From: Diorhabda sublineata
Lineage: Eukaryota > Arthropoda > Insecta > Coleoptera > Chrysomelidae
Length of the DNA stretch: 64,000 nucleotides
Direction: 5' to 3'
Assembly: GCF_026230105.1 (NCBI RefSeq)
Contig: NC_079476.1
Span: 9,376,709-9,440,708 of the forward strand
The position numbers and the translations under genes are program-made. The notes under the pieces are model-generated. The model saw only the letters and a list, made by a program, of their open reading frames with translations. It did not search any database and was not told where the DNA came from. How positions within the stretch are numbered: the stretch's first letter is position 1; every line of letters begins with the position of its first letter. Below are positions 40,708 through 51,657 of this stretch, one piece after another.

Positions 40708-41775
40708 TCATTGAGATTGTCTATTTTGATGGCCACGAAAACGACTATTATGCGAAACCCTTGAACTCCTACGATTATTGTTATAGTGTCCTGATAACTG
40801 ACCCCTAAAATTTTGCCGTTCCATGTATAGAACACTAGCGTTATCTTGAACATCCATTCCTACGAATTTAGTTAGTACTTTACGAGTGTTAGAAAAAGTG
40901 CCTGCTTCCATTATTAATTTGATTTTTTCGGACCTAGTATTAGATTTAATAGGTTTGACGACCGCATCAGTGCAATATATTTCTGCTGTATCAGCGGGTA
41001 CTCCTTCACTAATGTAAGCTCTTCTTAAACTACCTATAAAGATTTCAATTTCTTCGGCGTATTTAACATTATCTTTATTTGTTTGTTTTAGATTAAGAAG
41101 TTTAGAGTTAACTGATTTCGAGCTTTCGGTTTTTATATTGTCTTTAAGTTTTTGTATAATTTGGGTTAAAGTCGCGTCGTTGTCGGTAATTAAGTCTCTA
41201 GCTCTACCGCTAAGTTTTGTTTTGACGTAAGCAACTGCATTTGCCTCGTGACCTGTCGAATTTGCATTGAGCAGTGATAGCGCATCTAAAAATGTTTGTA
41301 GCTTGTCTGCACTTCCGTCAAATTCATTCGATACTAGATTACTAGCTAAGTTAAAAAAATCGATAATTGAAGTAGGCATTTTTAAGTCTCTGTCAGGTGT
41401 CAAGTCTTGATCTGAGTCACTTTCTTCTGAGTCAAATTCAATAGTTTTGTCTTTTATTTCGGGGTTTATACATTCAAGGCAAGAGCTAGCGATTTTATAA
41501 TTTATACGTAAAACTTGAAATGATCTAACTACCCTATCTCTAACGGTTGTAAATAATTTCAATACTAACTGTTTTTGTTTATCATCCAATGGCGGGAATA
41601 TTTTCTTTACTATCTCAATGAATGTATTATAATTATAAATTAAAATTTGTAGAACTTCGTTTCTTACTCTACTTGATTTGGGGACTAATGTCTTTAAAAT
41701 TCTCTTAGATTCATTAATTATGATTATTTTTATATTGGATAACCTTGAAAAGACCAACTCCCAATCAGAAGGCAT
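40708..41775 (-). CDS. gypsy gag
   Basis: 355 codons. The N-terminal half is helical and basic, an acidic stretch (EFDSEESDSDQD) sits near residues 113-124, then comes a capsid-like region with FDGSADKLQTFLDALSLLN and KLSGRARDLI. An Arg/Asn-rich tail follows. No CCHC zinc knuckle is seen. The end is joined to the truncated protease, so the true C-terminus may be lost. Confidence 0.82.
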   Translation of the reverse strand: MPSDWELVFSRLSNIKIIIINESKRILKTLVPKSSRVRNEVLQILIYNYNTFIEIVKKIFPPLDDKQKQLVLKLFTTVRDRVVRSFQVLRINYKIASSCLECINPEIKDKTIEFDSEESDSDQDLTPDRDLKMPTSIIDFFNLASNLVSNEFDGSADKLQTFLDALSLLNANSTGHEANAVAYVKTKLSGRARDLITDNDATLTQIIQKLKDNIKTESSKSVNSKLLNLKQTNKDNVKYAEEIEIFIGSLRRAYISEGVPADTAEIYCTDAVVKPIKSNTRSEKIKLIMEAGTFSNTRKVLTKFVGMDVQDNASVLYMERQNFRGQLSGHYNNNRRSSRVSHNSRFRGHQNRQSQ

Positions 41776-42016
41776 AAATTAAAATAATTATATGAACACT
41801 ACTAGAGCCCAATAAAATAACCTAGCACTACTAACAAACGTAACTAATTTTTAAAAGATACCTAAATTTATTTTATTAAATATGTAGCTCAGCCACTAAT
41901 ATTATATCATAAATTTTTAAATTTTAATTAATTATATATAGTCTATACTATACTCCTTTTACGATGTATTGCCACCCCGGTTGCTACTAGTCCACACTCT
42001 CCATCTGACACTTCCG

Positions 42017-42259
42017 TTAAACATCAGCGGTAGTGGCCTGTGATCTTAAAACCATACTTCGCAAAATGTCTCGTTTTAAACCTCTGAGGTAACCCTTTCT
42101 AAGCTGTAGTCCTACTATAACTAGCAAACTGAACGTAATAACGTACATAAGCACCCTTATGTCGATGGGCATTTGCATAAGGTCATCTTCCACAATGAAG
42201 TTAGAATTGGCTACACCGCTGCTCGCAACTTCACTTTCTTTAGAGTTTTTAGTACCCAT
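42017..42259 (-). CDS. Small leader ORF of the gypsy element, putative myristoylated membrane protein
   Basis: 80 codons between PBS and gag. The start MGTKNSKE has Gly2 and Ser6, the N-myristoylation pattern MGxxxS. Residues 36-53 (VLMYVITFSLLVIVGLQL) form a single hydrophobic segment, then a basic patch RKGYLRGLKR. It matches no gag or pol domain. It is open and intact, unlike pol. Function unknown; it could localise Gag to membranes or be a chance ORF. Confidence 0.5.
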   Translation of the reverse strand: MGTKNSKESEVASSGVANSNFIVEDDLMQMPIDIRVLMYVITFSLLVIVGLQLRKGYLRGLKRDILRSMVLRSQATTADV

Positions 42260-42353
42260 TTCGAATTGGAAAAACAGTCACTTAAGTTCACTTTTAACTT
42301 TCATCTGAGAACTTTCCCGAACGCGCGTACACTACGAGCATCTCAAATGCGTT

Positions 42354-42373
42354 GGATTCTGGTAGGATCACCA
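42354..42373 (-). other. Primer-binding site of the gypsy element
   Basis: Directly inside the 5' LTR the minus strand reads TGGTGATCCTACCAGAATCC, starting with the TGG that pairs with a tRNA CCA end. The priming tRNA was not identified. Confidence 0.75.
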
Positions 42374-42648
42374 TGTAATGTTGGGCCATAACGAGGGGTT
42401 GAAATTAAACAGCGATTGAACTTCACCATTTTTCTATTGTCTTAATAGTTTGGAATTACCTTTTTACAATGAATGATGACACATAATATTGGTTCATAAT
42501 TACGATATAGTTTACCTATGTAGACAGTAAATTGCAATATCACCAAAACATAGGTGACCTGGTTATACATAATTAACAGTTAGTGTACAGGGTGTATACA
42601 TAGATATAGATATAAAAGAATAAAATAATTGACTTAAAGAGCACCACA
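42374..42648 (-). repeat. 5' LTR of the Ty3/gypsy element
   Basis: 275 bp, TG...CA ends, near-identical to 36778-37041 apart from an extra 11 bp and about three substitutions. In element orientation this is the promoter-bearing copy. Confidence 0.92.
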
Positions 42649-42652
42649 GCAT
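42649..42652 (+). repeat. Target-site duplication GCAT, right
   Basis: Second copy of the 4-bp duplication, directly after the LTR end CACCACA. Confidence 0.8.
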
Positions 42653-42966
42653 TTAAAAGCCACCGATATGAGTATGGACGTTGCTGCCAAAAGGTGAACC
42701 CAAGAAATCCTTCAATTTATACTAAAATGGGACTTCAGTGAATCGTCACCCTGTATCTCGCTTATACTTCAATACTTTTTGACCCTTCGCTCCCCGTTTG
42801 CATCATGCATCAGCTTAAACTGATTAAAAATTATCTTCGATCTACAATGGGTCCAGAACGACTGGCTAATCTAGCCATGCTTTCAATAGAAAGAAAAATT
42901 TCAAACGGAATCGATTTCTCAGTTATTGAGGAGCTCATTAAATTGATGGCACGAAAACACATTTAA
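42653..42966 (+). pseudogene. hAT transposase remnant, C-terminal dimerisation part
   Basis: QLKLIKNYLRSTMGPERLAN, LAMLSIERKISNGIDFSVIE, ELIKLMARKH and a stop at 42966 form the hAT C-terminal dimerisation domain. It continues the transposase broken at 36773. The end appears intact. Confidence 0.75.
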
Positions 42967-42969
42967 CAC

Positions 42970-43840
42970 TCTGCAAAAAATACAAAAAACTATCTTTGAT
43001 TTATTTTATCTAATTTTTTTTGTCGATCGATTCCTATTTTATTTTCTTCACCCATATCCCTTCCATATTGTATGTATATATGATTATTTAGCCTAAATAG
43101 TTTAAGTCGAATTTAAATTTCACTTGCCAGATTTTAACGAAATAAACACTTATTTCTACATACAAATGTGAAATGAACGAAAAGCTTGTGAAAGTACATT
43201 TTTTAAAGCTGGGAGGCGTCATTCCGCTGTGCCACCCCGAGCCTCTGACACGATCAGTTATTTCATGGAATAACTAGGCATTCTATAAAATAACGGATTT
43301 CAAACTTTAACAGTAACATGTATACCAAATTACCACGACTTAGTTCAACATCTTGTCTGGAGAAGTGTCAAGTTAAATAACCAAGAAATACAATTAAAAA
43401 AGTTTTGTAGCAGTATGCTACAAAATGGAAATGAATAATCTCATGAGAGGCCGACTGTTATAGTTTCTATTTAAAAAAGTATTTATTGGTAGAATTCTTG
43501 AAGATATAAATAAAATTGGAAATCAGTTATTTCAATGAACAATTATCAACTTTTTCCCAGCATATGAACGAAAAATATTTTTAGGAATATCGGCCACAAT
43601 TTAATAGAGTCCATATGGTTAAGGCAATATTATAGGGATCATAAATATTTATATCCGCATAATGTTTATTTGAAATTATACAAATCATCACAAATGTGGG
43701 TGTTTCTTTCATAATCATTAAAATCGGTTATAATTAGTTTCAGACAAGTTAAATTATAGAGAACGTGAATTTTTAAAATACAATTAGTGTATGGATTCTA
43801 AGTGATATCGGTTTTATTTTGATATTAGTAAATTGGTGTA
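42970..43840. other. Intergenic, nothing recognised
   Basis: AT-rich sequence without coding homology. It precedes the candidate first exon of gene 2, so a promoter could lie near 43700-43845, but no motif supports one. Confidence 0.35.
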
Positions 43841-43845
43841 CAAAT

Positions 43846-43878
43846 ATGGAGACATTACAATTTTTTATAGATAAAAGG
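43846..43878 (+). CDS. Candidate first coding exon of gene 2
   Basis: ATG at 43846 opens METLQFFIDKR and ends at a good GTGAGT donor (43879), phase 0. Joining to the acceptor at 48880 keeps the frame open into the gene 2 start exon and would add 15 residues before the internal ATG. It could equally be a 5' UTR exon with a chance ATG; gene 1 shows no matching exon. Confidence 0.3.
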
Positions 43879-44417
43879 GTGAGTTGTGCTCTTAACTTAA
43901 AGATTTTATATATTCCTCATTGAAACAATTTTTTGGGTAGTTTGATATATACGAAAAAAATTAACTCCTAAAGTATTTTATTCTAGAAGATAAAATTTCA
44001 AATTTCTGAATATATACAATAGATTTGATTCTAAATTGTACTTTTCAGTTTTTTATTCCAATTTTCAATAAGCGAATTAAGGGGTTAGGGGTACATGCAC
44101 ATTTTTTACACTTAACAAGAGCAGAAATTGCAATGAATACTGCTATTTTCGGGTACGTCTTCTCAGTGTTTTGTTTCAATTTTTACAAGTGAACTCTGAA
44201 CATTTTTTTATTTCCACTAAAGTTTTGAAAACTGCAATGTTCTCTTGAAACTTTACCAGAATCACACTTCGTCAAACATCGGTGTTGCAGGCTTTCTACG
44301 GTTTCTATGTAACCTTTTGAACCGGTTCTCCAGCCAAATGGCTGACGATAGGGAATAATGCAGCCGCAGCTGTATCCGCCTAAAAAACAAAACAAACAAT
44401 AAAACAGATAGAAAAAC

Positions 44418-44420
<3 letters not shown>

Positions 44421-44480
<60 letters not shown>
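44421..44480. repeat. (TA)n microsatellite
   Basis: About 60 bp of uninterrupted AT dinucleotides. Confidence 0.95.
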
Positions 44481-44482
<2 letters not shown>

Positions 44483-44489
44483 CAGGTAG

Positions 44490-46280
44490 CTAGCTGTTTT
44501 TTCGCTATATAGTAGTGTGATGATGGCCCTAATGTAGGAGAAATTTTTGTCTGCAGCGCTGGTGCTGGAGTAACTTAGGTGATAAATTGGATGCTTTAAG
44601 TGTATTGTACGTTCTGTGTATGTATGCGTATATGTGGTGCGTGGAATCGAATTTGGAATTTCAAGAATAATAACCTATCGCCTGTCGTCGGCCATTTGGT
44701 TGGTGAACAATTTCAACTGAAAATACAAAGTTCGGTATAAGCAGTACCTAAACGCCGACCACAAAGATATGGAAAAACATTGCGAAGTAATTGAATGTTG
44801 AAGGTACACCACAGATTAAAATATTATCCTTACTCATTACATACAAAATAAAGACATAAACACAATAAATTAAAAAAGGGATAAATAATTTTATTGAATA
44901 GGAACTAAATTTTATATCTGTAATAAATCAGTACTATAATAAGAAAATAAGAATGTACCCAAAATCTACGTTTTCTTCTGTTCTACATGAAATCTCTCTG
45001 GTTTAGGACACGTGTAGAACCTGTGCTCAATCCCTCCGATCCCGCACCGATCCGTTCTTTGGAGCAAAATCGGACGGAGTTCTACTGATGTCACGGTCAT
45101 CGTTTCCAAGGAATAGCCTCGAGTGTCGGTTTTTTATTTTCTTTAGTTCTGTCTCTATGTTGGTTCTATTCGTGAAATAGAACGGTTAAGGTCTGGTGAA
45201 GGCAGCCTGGGCTAAATTATTGGCTTTTTAGTTCCTGTGTATACATTTGTGTGCTAGTGATTAGAATGGAATAGCATTGTTTTCTTTCCCTGGTTTATTT
45301 GTACTCCATATTTAATGAAAACAAGATTATTTGTGATTTAATCGTTTTTATAGCTGCCCTACTCTAGAGGAGGACTACTATATTTCTTTTGTCTGAATTG
45401 AATAGTGCACACCTTTTGAGGCTAGACTTTATACTTGGAAGGTGATAGCATGGGTTTCTATTGATTCGGAGCATCTGATCTTTGTTCCATATACACCTAT
45501 TATTCCTGTTGCGGCTCTGGAGGCATCTGTATATCATGGTATGTTATGGAATTTTTTTGTCATTCGATAATACTATTATGGACAAGTTCGCGAAATGGGT
45601 TCTTAGGCCGGCACTATCCAGCTATAATGAACAAATAGAACAAATTAGTAAAGTGATATTTATAAGTGAATTATTGTGTGTTAATAAATTAGGAACGTAA
45701 GAGTTAGTTCAAGTTAATTCACCCCACAAATGAAAATAGTGTAAATAAATACGAAAAATATTACAGTACTAAAAACTTCTTTCTAGAATAATTTTTTTAT
45801 GTAAATCTTCTATTGGGAGTTCTAGATAGGACATTTTGCCATGTGGACTTATTTCCTAAATTTGTAATTGTCCCCTTTTTTAATCCGTCATTAACTATAG
45901 AGGCGTTGCCATGTCTTTTTACGACAATATGTAGTGGAATTAGGTCGATAATGATGACACGCATAACTGTAAGTTATTTTTGGTTTTATAAACATAATAT
46001 GGTTGTTGCAGTTTAGCGGATATTCTTCATGCCTGCCATCCACGGTGCTTCCTATGTACACAAATCTTCATTTTGAAAAAATCCCGCTTCTTCCAAGGTT
46101 TATTTTTTCATAGGTTCCTCTTTGGTTTAATCTGAATTTAGCGCCAATTGCAAAAACTTTAGCGATTTATTCGTTATGTGGAGGATATAGCGCAGGGTAC
46201 TTTCAAATTTTCCCCAATTCAAACGTTGTCGTTTGTACATTGTCATTCATGGGAACCGGATATTTCTAAACTAATCATAA
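44490..46280. other. Unassigned, probably TE-derived
   Basis: Patches of higher GC (44990-45200) and short frames (45482-45700, 45813-46016) with no recognised homology. No intact gene. Confidence 0.3.
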
Positions 46281-46289
46281 AAAAATGAA

Positions 46290-47260
46290 TATTTACTTTA
46301 AAAAAGTTTTATTGGTACAAAAACACTTATTAAATCATAGCATTTATTACTTACTCACTTACGAAAAAGTATATCCGGCAAGTGATGTCCATTTTGAGCA
46401 ATACATTGTTGTATTGACAGAAACTGGCCTCAATTCTTTGCAGCATGTCTATATCAATCTGGATGACGTGTCGACGAATTGCGATCTTTAGGTCCTCGAA
46501 AATACGCGGCTTATTTTTGTACACACGCGATTTCAGAAGCCCCCACAGAAAAAAATCACAACTACTCAAGTCGGGGGATCGAGGGGGCTAAGGAATGTCG
46601 TCGAATCTGGAAACGATCCGTCCCGGGAACAAATCATGGAGGACAGTTATTGTTGCCCTCTCTGTCTGCGCTGTGGCCCCATCCAGCTGGAATATTACAT
46701 TTTGAAAATCAATTCCTAGGCTTCGTAACTCGAGGATGAAAAACGTATTCAGCATTGCAATGTAACGATCAGCTGTTACAGTTACGGCAGCATCATTTTC
46801 TTCAAAAAAATATGGTCCAACAAGACCAAACTTTCCTACACCACACCAGACTGTCACCTTTGTGCTATGAAGTGATCTCTCGTGAAGTTGATGTGGGTTT
46901 CTTTCTGCCCAATACCGGCAATTTTGTTTGTTGGCGAAGCCATTCAGATGTAAATGGCCTTCGTCATTCATTAACAATATCAAATTTTCATTTTCTTCAA
47001 AAATGATAAGCATTTGTCGACAAAATTGTAATCGCTGCTGGGAATCTTTTTCTTTTAACTACTGCACGATGGCTATCTTGTAAGGATGGAAATTTAGATC
47101 TGTATGCAGAATTCGTCTTAATGTACTTGTGCTCATTTGAAGTGCTGCTGAATGCTTCTGAATAGAGCGGCGTGGGCTTCTGACAAAGGCTTCCCTTACT
47201 AGTTTAATGCTCTCTGGAGTGCTAGCAGTCCTTTGGGACGTCCACGGCTCCATCTCAATG
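46290..47260 (-). pseudogene. Tc1/mariner-type transposase with one frameshift and one stop
   Basis: 47253-47059 encode SIKLVREAFVRSPRRSIQKH, ALQMSTSTLRRILHTDL (helix-turn-helix). After a frameshift, 47013-46588 carry LLMNDEGHLHLNGF (first Asp), NKQNCRYWAE, VTVWCGVG and FQLDGATAQT (second Asp). The frame then meets a TAG where the family has the Trp of WPPRSPDL, and resumes with SPDLSSCDFFLWG (third Asp, 36 residues on) and MLQRIEASF. It is the best preserved transposase here and lies between the two arrestin genes. Confidence 0.85.
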
Positions 47261-47599
47261 ATTGAAATGTAAATGCTATGAATAAAGGAAAAGTTAGATA
47301 CCAGTCACGTGCCCCTCCCACTATGAGCGCCTGTGTAAAACCCAATTTAAAATCATCCGTTTCCCGTGAATGGCAATTCTGCAATAATTTTTATCCACGA
47401 AGATAAGGTTTCTGCCTTTTTGTAGGTGATAAATGAGCGATTTTTTGCGAAAAAGAGTATTTGGATTTAGGGTCTTGGGTCTTTGATACTTCGAGGGCAT
47501 CCATTGATTACGTGAGTTCAAAATGGAGGGGGAGAGGTTCAATGGAATCTTACCAAACCTCATGTAAACCCAAGGGCGGGGTACTTAAAAACTTAAAAA

Positions 47600-48640
47600 A
47601 ATAATTTTGTCAGCTAAAATAAATCCCATGGCTATTAAAATCATTCGGTTTGAGAGTAATATAGAAAATGATACAACTATTGATAATAGATGTAAGACAT
47701 GTGGCATTTATTTCGCTTAGTGTGTAGTTAAGCTGCAGAAGCGCAGATCAGCTCTTCATGCGATTCGACGAGAAACTGTAGACAGGATTCAACCAACTGT
47801 AGACAAGATTCAACCAATGCGTTTAGTCAAGCGTAGTGCTAAAGAGCAGCTGTGCGTTGTTGATGAAAGTTTGGAATGGATAGACGAAGAAAACGTACTC
47901 GTAGATCCTAGATGACATGTGTCCAATTATTTCAATTGAAAAATCTCATGTAAGAGGAGGGGAGATTTAGGCAAATCTCACTAAATCTTACCTAAGGGGG
48001 AGAGGAGGAGTCTAAGCTGATCGAAAAATGGCTCACGTAATTAATCTCCTTAGTACTCCTTAGTACTTCATGTATATAAAGATAACTTAAGCTAATCGGT
48101 TGTTTCAAAATTGTTCTCTCCTGTCCTTAATTACGAACACTATATTCAAATACAGGATTATTTAACTATAGGTTATAGTTAGTTTCAAATCAAAGATTGC
48201 ATATTTTTATTTAAAATTTCACTTCATATTTGACGAATGCACTCCTACTAGTTATTTCAATGATGTTAGTATATTTCGGATTCTCCAGAATAATTTCTGA
48301 TCATACAGATTTTTATAGGATTCGCAACTTTGATGAAAAGTATAGTTCTATCAAATCATTATATGACAATATTCTCAGATTTATAATAACAACAATTTTT
48401 CTTTCTGTAATACAAAAGGTGTGTTTAATAGTAGTGGCTCTAGCTTAAGGAAAAAAATTGATCGCAGTCATTCCAACAAAATACAGTGGTGTTCTTCTTG
48501 TTGGGTTTGTTGAGTTTTATTAATAACTATTGCCTCATAAGGTAACTCCTAAGATCTCTTCACGTGTCATCCTTCAAATTTCGTAAATCAATTTTTTACT
48601 TTCAACTATCATTGATTCTGTTATAGATGATATGATAAAA
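47600..48640. other. Intergenic with a 21-bp tandem duplication
   Basis: 47776-47817 holds two near-identical units of AACTGTAGACAGGATTCAACC. Nothing else recognised. If the exon at 43846 is real, this is intron. Confidence 0.35.
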
Positions 48641-48832
48641 ATATTAAGTTGGAATTTCTGGAACTGTAGGTGATATTCATAGTGAACACACTGCTTACAC
48701 TACCACTACACCAACTCTCACAATTACACTGTCTGACTGAAGGTACCAGTCTCTGAAGACGATAACTTGGTTATCGAAACGCGCGTCAGACATTGTTGGT
48801 GTACTGGTGATGTAAACAATGTGTTCAGTAAA
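48640..48832 (+). repeat. Palindromic repeat with hammerhead-like core, copy B
   Basis: Left flank AAGTTGGAATTTCTGGAAC and ATTACACTGTCTGA arm, then CTGAAGA, hairpin CGATAAC-TTG-GTTATCG, GAAA and GCGCGTC, then a shortened right arm TCAGACA...TTGTTGGTGT. It ends about 48 bp before the gene 2 start exon acceptor. Same family as 24225-24425, truncated on the opposite side. Confidence 0.65.
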
Positions 48833-48879
48833 AAATTATATATTTGGCATATTTTATATATTGTTTTCTATTTTTACAG

Positions 48880-48994
48880 CAAAATTCTAGAATGAGTTGT
48901 AAGGTGGTGTTAGATACCACTGGACGTTTACATCCAGGTGATACATTATACGGAAGAGTTGTTTGTAATGTAACAAGCAATCAGTGCGTTAGAG
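48880..48994 (+). CDS. Gene 2 exon with start codon
   Basis: The acceptor TTTTTACAG ends at 48879 and ATG is at 48892. It encodes MSCKVVLDTTGRLHPGDTLY, equivalent to the first exon of gene 1. The donor GTGAGT is at 48995, phase 1. The four codons before the ATG are open, which would allow fusion to an upstream coding exon. Confidence 0.8.
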
Positions 48995-51601
48995 GTGAGT
49001 CAATGTTCATAATTCTGAAAAGAAACTAAATCTAGAATACAGAGCCATGTATACGTTATAGTAGAAACAATATCAGTTAGTTTTGGAATATGAAAATTGT
49101 CAGGTAAATTAATACTTTGCGACAATAATAACAATTTTGTTGAAGCTGTAAATTAGGAGTTGTCAGTTGTTAAATGTTCCTACACCTCTCAAGACAAGAT
49201 AATACGAACTACTCTTTTTTACTTTATATAGTTAACAAAGAAGAGGGCTTGGAAAATTTAAAAAAATATATACTTTTTTAACATAAATGCCACTTAATTT
49301 CACAAGAATAATGATGTTTATTTCGATGGGATTAGTATCAACAAACTCACAAAGTTTAGAAATCTGGATATACCGCTGAGATCCGTTCCAAATAGGCACT
49401 ACGTCACCAGTGCCGATTGTGTAGAGGAGCGGGTGCCCCGTTTGAAAAATGCTACTGGCTAGATAGTAGATAGATTATATTCATGGAGCAAAAACGAAAA
49501 GATGTTATGTGGACGGAAAATCTTAATTTTGAGATATCAAGTGTTGAAGTTTGAACAAATATATTACATTTAATTTGTAGTAAATTCCACTTTGATTTTT
49601 GTTGGACTTTGTTTTCGAGTAAAATAGTTAGAATGAAATAAGGAGTTACCATTGTTTTCTAAAAATTATAGTACCTGTAGATATTATTGAATTAATTTAG
49701 TTAATGCTTGGTATCTAGCAAAAGGTGTCAAAATGTTATTATAAAAGTTTAAAAATATTTACCACATTTTGACAATTAGGTACAAAAAAATACTGTAGGG
49801 ATCAAATTTGCTCCATGTTAAACTGAATTTCAAAAAATATTAGTTCTAAAAAACACATTAAAACTACTATATTATTGTTACAATAATATGTCAAGTCTGT
49901 ATCCTATATCCTGTATCGTAAGTTCTAAGTTTTGAATATACTATTTAAAAAAAGAAATAACCTACTTATCTCGAAATAATCTTTACAACAAACCAAATAT
50001 TTGTACTTGATAAAACAGTATTCCTTGTACTGTTACTTTTCATTGCATCACATCATTTTTCCGTAATTTTTCTGCCTTAAACTTACTTAAGCTTAAAAAT
50101 ACCTTATTTGGTGCAGTAATAGTAGTGTAATAATTATACCAATATGTACCAATACCAGGCACACTCAAGAGTTCAAGGGGCCACATGCGGCTCTGGAGCC
50201 GCACTTTGCCGACCTCTGGTTTAATAAAATATTTATAGTGGGTTTAACTGCACAGCTAAATCTTTCAATGTGTTAATATCTGCGTTCAAAACAAGTGTAT
50301 GACCACATCCAAAACTCCGTTGATATGTAAGCTAGTCGTAGACAACCAGATAATTCACCAAGTAATGATTCAAATACTTAGGAATCGAGATTTCAGGATG
50401 TGGAGACGTAGAGAACTAAGTAAGAGAGCAAACAACTAAAGCCTTAAGAATAGCAGCATGTTTGAACGAAACCACATGGCGAAATAAACATTTCGAGAAT
50501 ATACAAGGCCACGGTTAGACCCATAATGACATACACTGCATAGACACGACCAGAAACGGCGAAAGCGGAAAGAAGTGAGAACATCAGAAGATTGTGCACT
50601 TTCCCGCACACATTTTAGTTTTGAAAGTGTCACTTTCCCGCACTAGTGCGGGAAAGTAAAATTATGCACATTTTGACCATATTAGATAGTTTTTCACTTC
50701 TGAGATTATAACTATTGTTACTACAGGTAAATAAATATTCACGAAATAGTCCATCAAACAAAATTTAAACCTTTTCTAGCTTTTTGTAGCATTTTTAATT
50801 TTTTGAAAATATAAAATAATACAGATATTTTTTATATAACCATGTAATTGTTACTAAAACGTCAAAGTTGTTCAAAACGTCTTGGAAGTGACCGAATAAG
50901 TGCAATCTTCTTCTAAATTAAACCACATTAAACCGAATCCGATACAATAATATTAATTCATCATCAACCGAGGAAGAACTTCCCGAAGCCATTTTGAAGG
51001 CTGCAAATGAAACTAATTCCGAGCTGATACCTGCCAACTGACTTAAAATCGTTGCCGTCATCGTCATCTTTATGCGACCTGCAACCGATGCCATCCATCC
51101 TCATCGACGTCATCTACCTTCCAGTTGAAACCAAATAACTACACTGGATCGGCAATTCTTACTAGTCTACAGAATGCAACAAATTGTGTTTTCAATATTA
51201 ATATTTAATATATAATAATTAGTAGTTTTTAGTTACAGTTTTTTATATTGTTATGTTTGTTGGAATACAATAATTTTTGAAAAATGGGTTGGTATACTTT
51301 TTGTATATACGGTCGTAGAAAAAATAATGTTCCTAACACATGCGTGAAATGTCTTTCCCGCACTTGACCGCTTGCCCGAACTCCGCTCCGCGTCGTTCGG
51401 GACAATTGCAGTCGCGTGCGGGAAAGTATCACTTTCCGCACTTGTTAGGAAAATAACTATTTATCTTATTACTTTCTTTTCTACATCTGAAATATCTCTG
51501 GTAAACAAATGTAGAGAAAGGATCCAAAAATATTTTCTTGCGGAACGCCAGCTTAAATTTAATTCATACTAAGTAGTGTTCAATAATTTAACTGAAATAT
51601 A

Positions 51602-51657
<56 letters not shown>

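Larger units (their letters stand above)
36778..42648 (-). mobile_element. Ty3/gypsy LTR retrotransposon, nearly full length, pol broken
   Basis: 5.87 kb on the minus strand: 5' LTR 42374-42648, PBS from 42373, small leader ORF 42259-42017, gag 41775-40708, pol pieces 40700-37353, polypurine tract 37042-37053, 3' LTR 36778-37041. Pol order is protease-RT-RNase H-integrase, as in Ty3/gypsy. There is no env-sized frame between pol and the 3' LTR. The protease lacks its catalytic half and pol changes frame several times, so this copy cannot make its own enzymes. LTR identity (about 99 percent) indicates a recent insertion. Confidence 0.92.

Noticed and set aside
44421..44480. (TA)n as a regulatory or origin element
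   Set aside because: Simple microsatellite; nothing around it supports a function.
46479..47006. + strand frames at 46479-46739 and 46755-47006
   Set aside because: Antisense of the DDE transposase on the minus strand.
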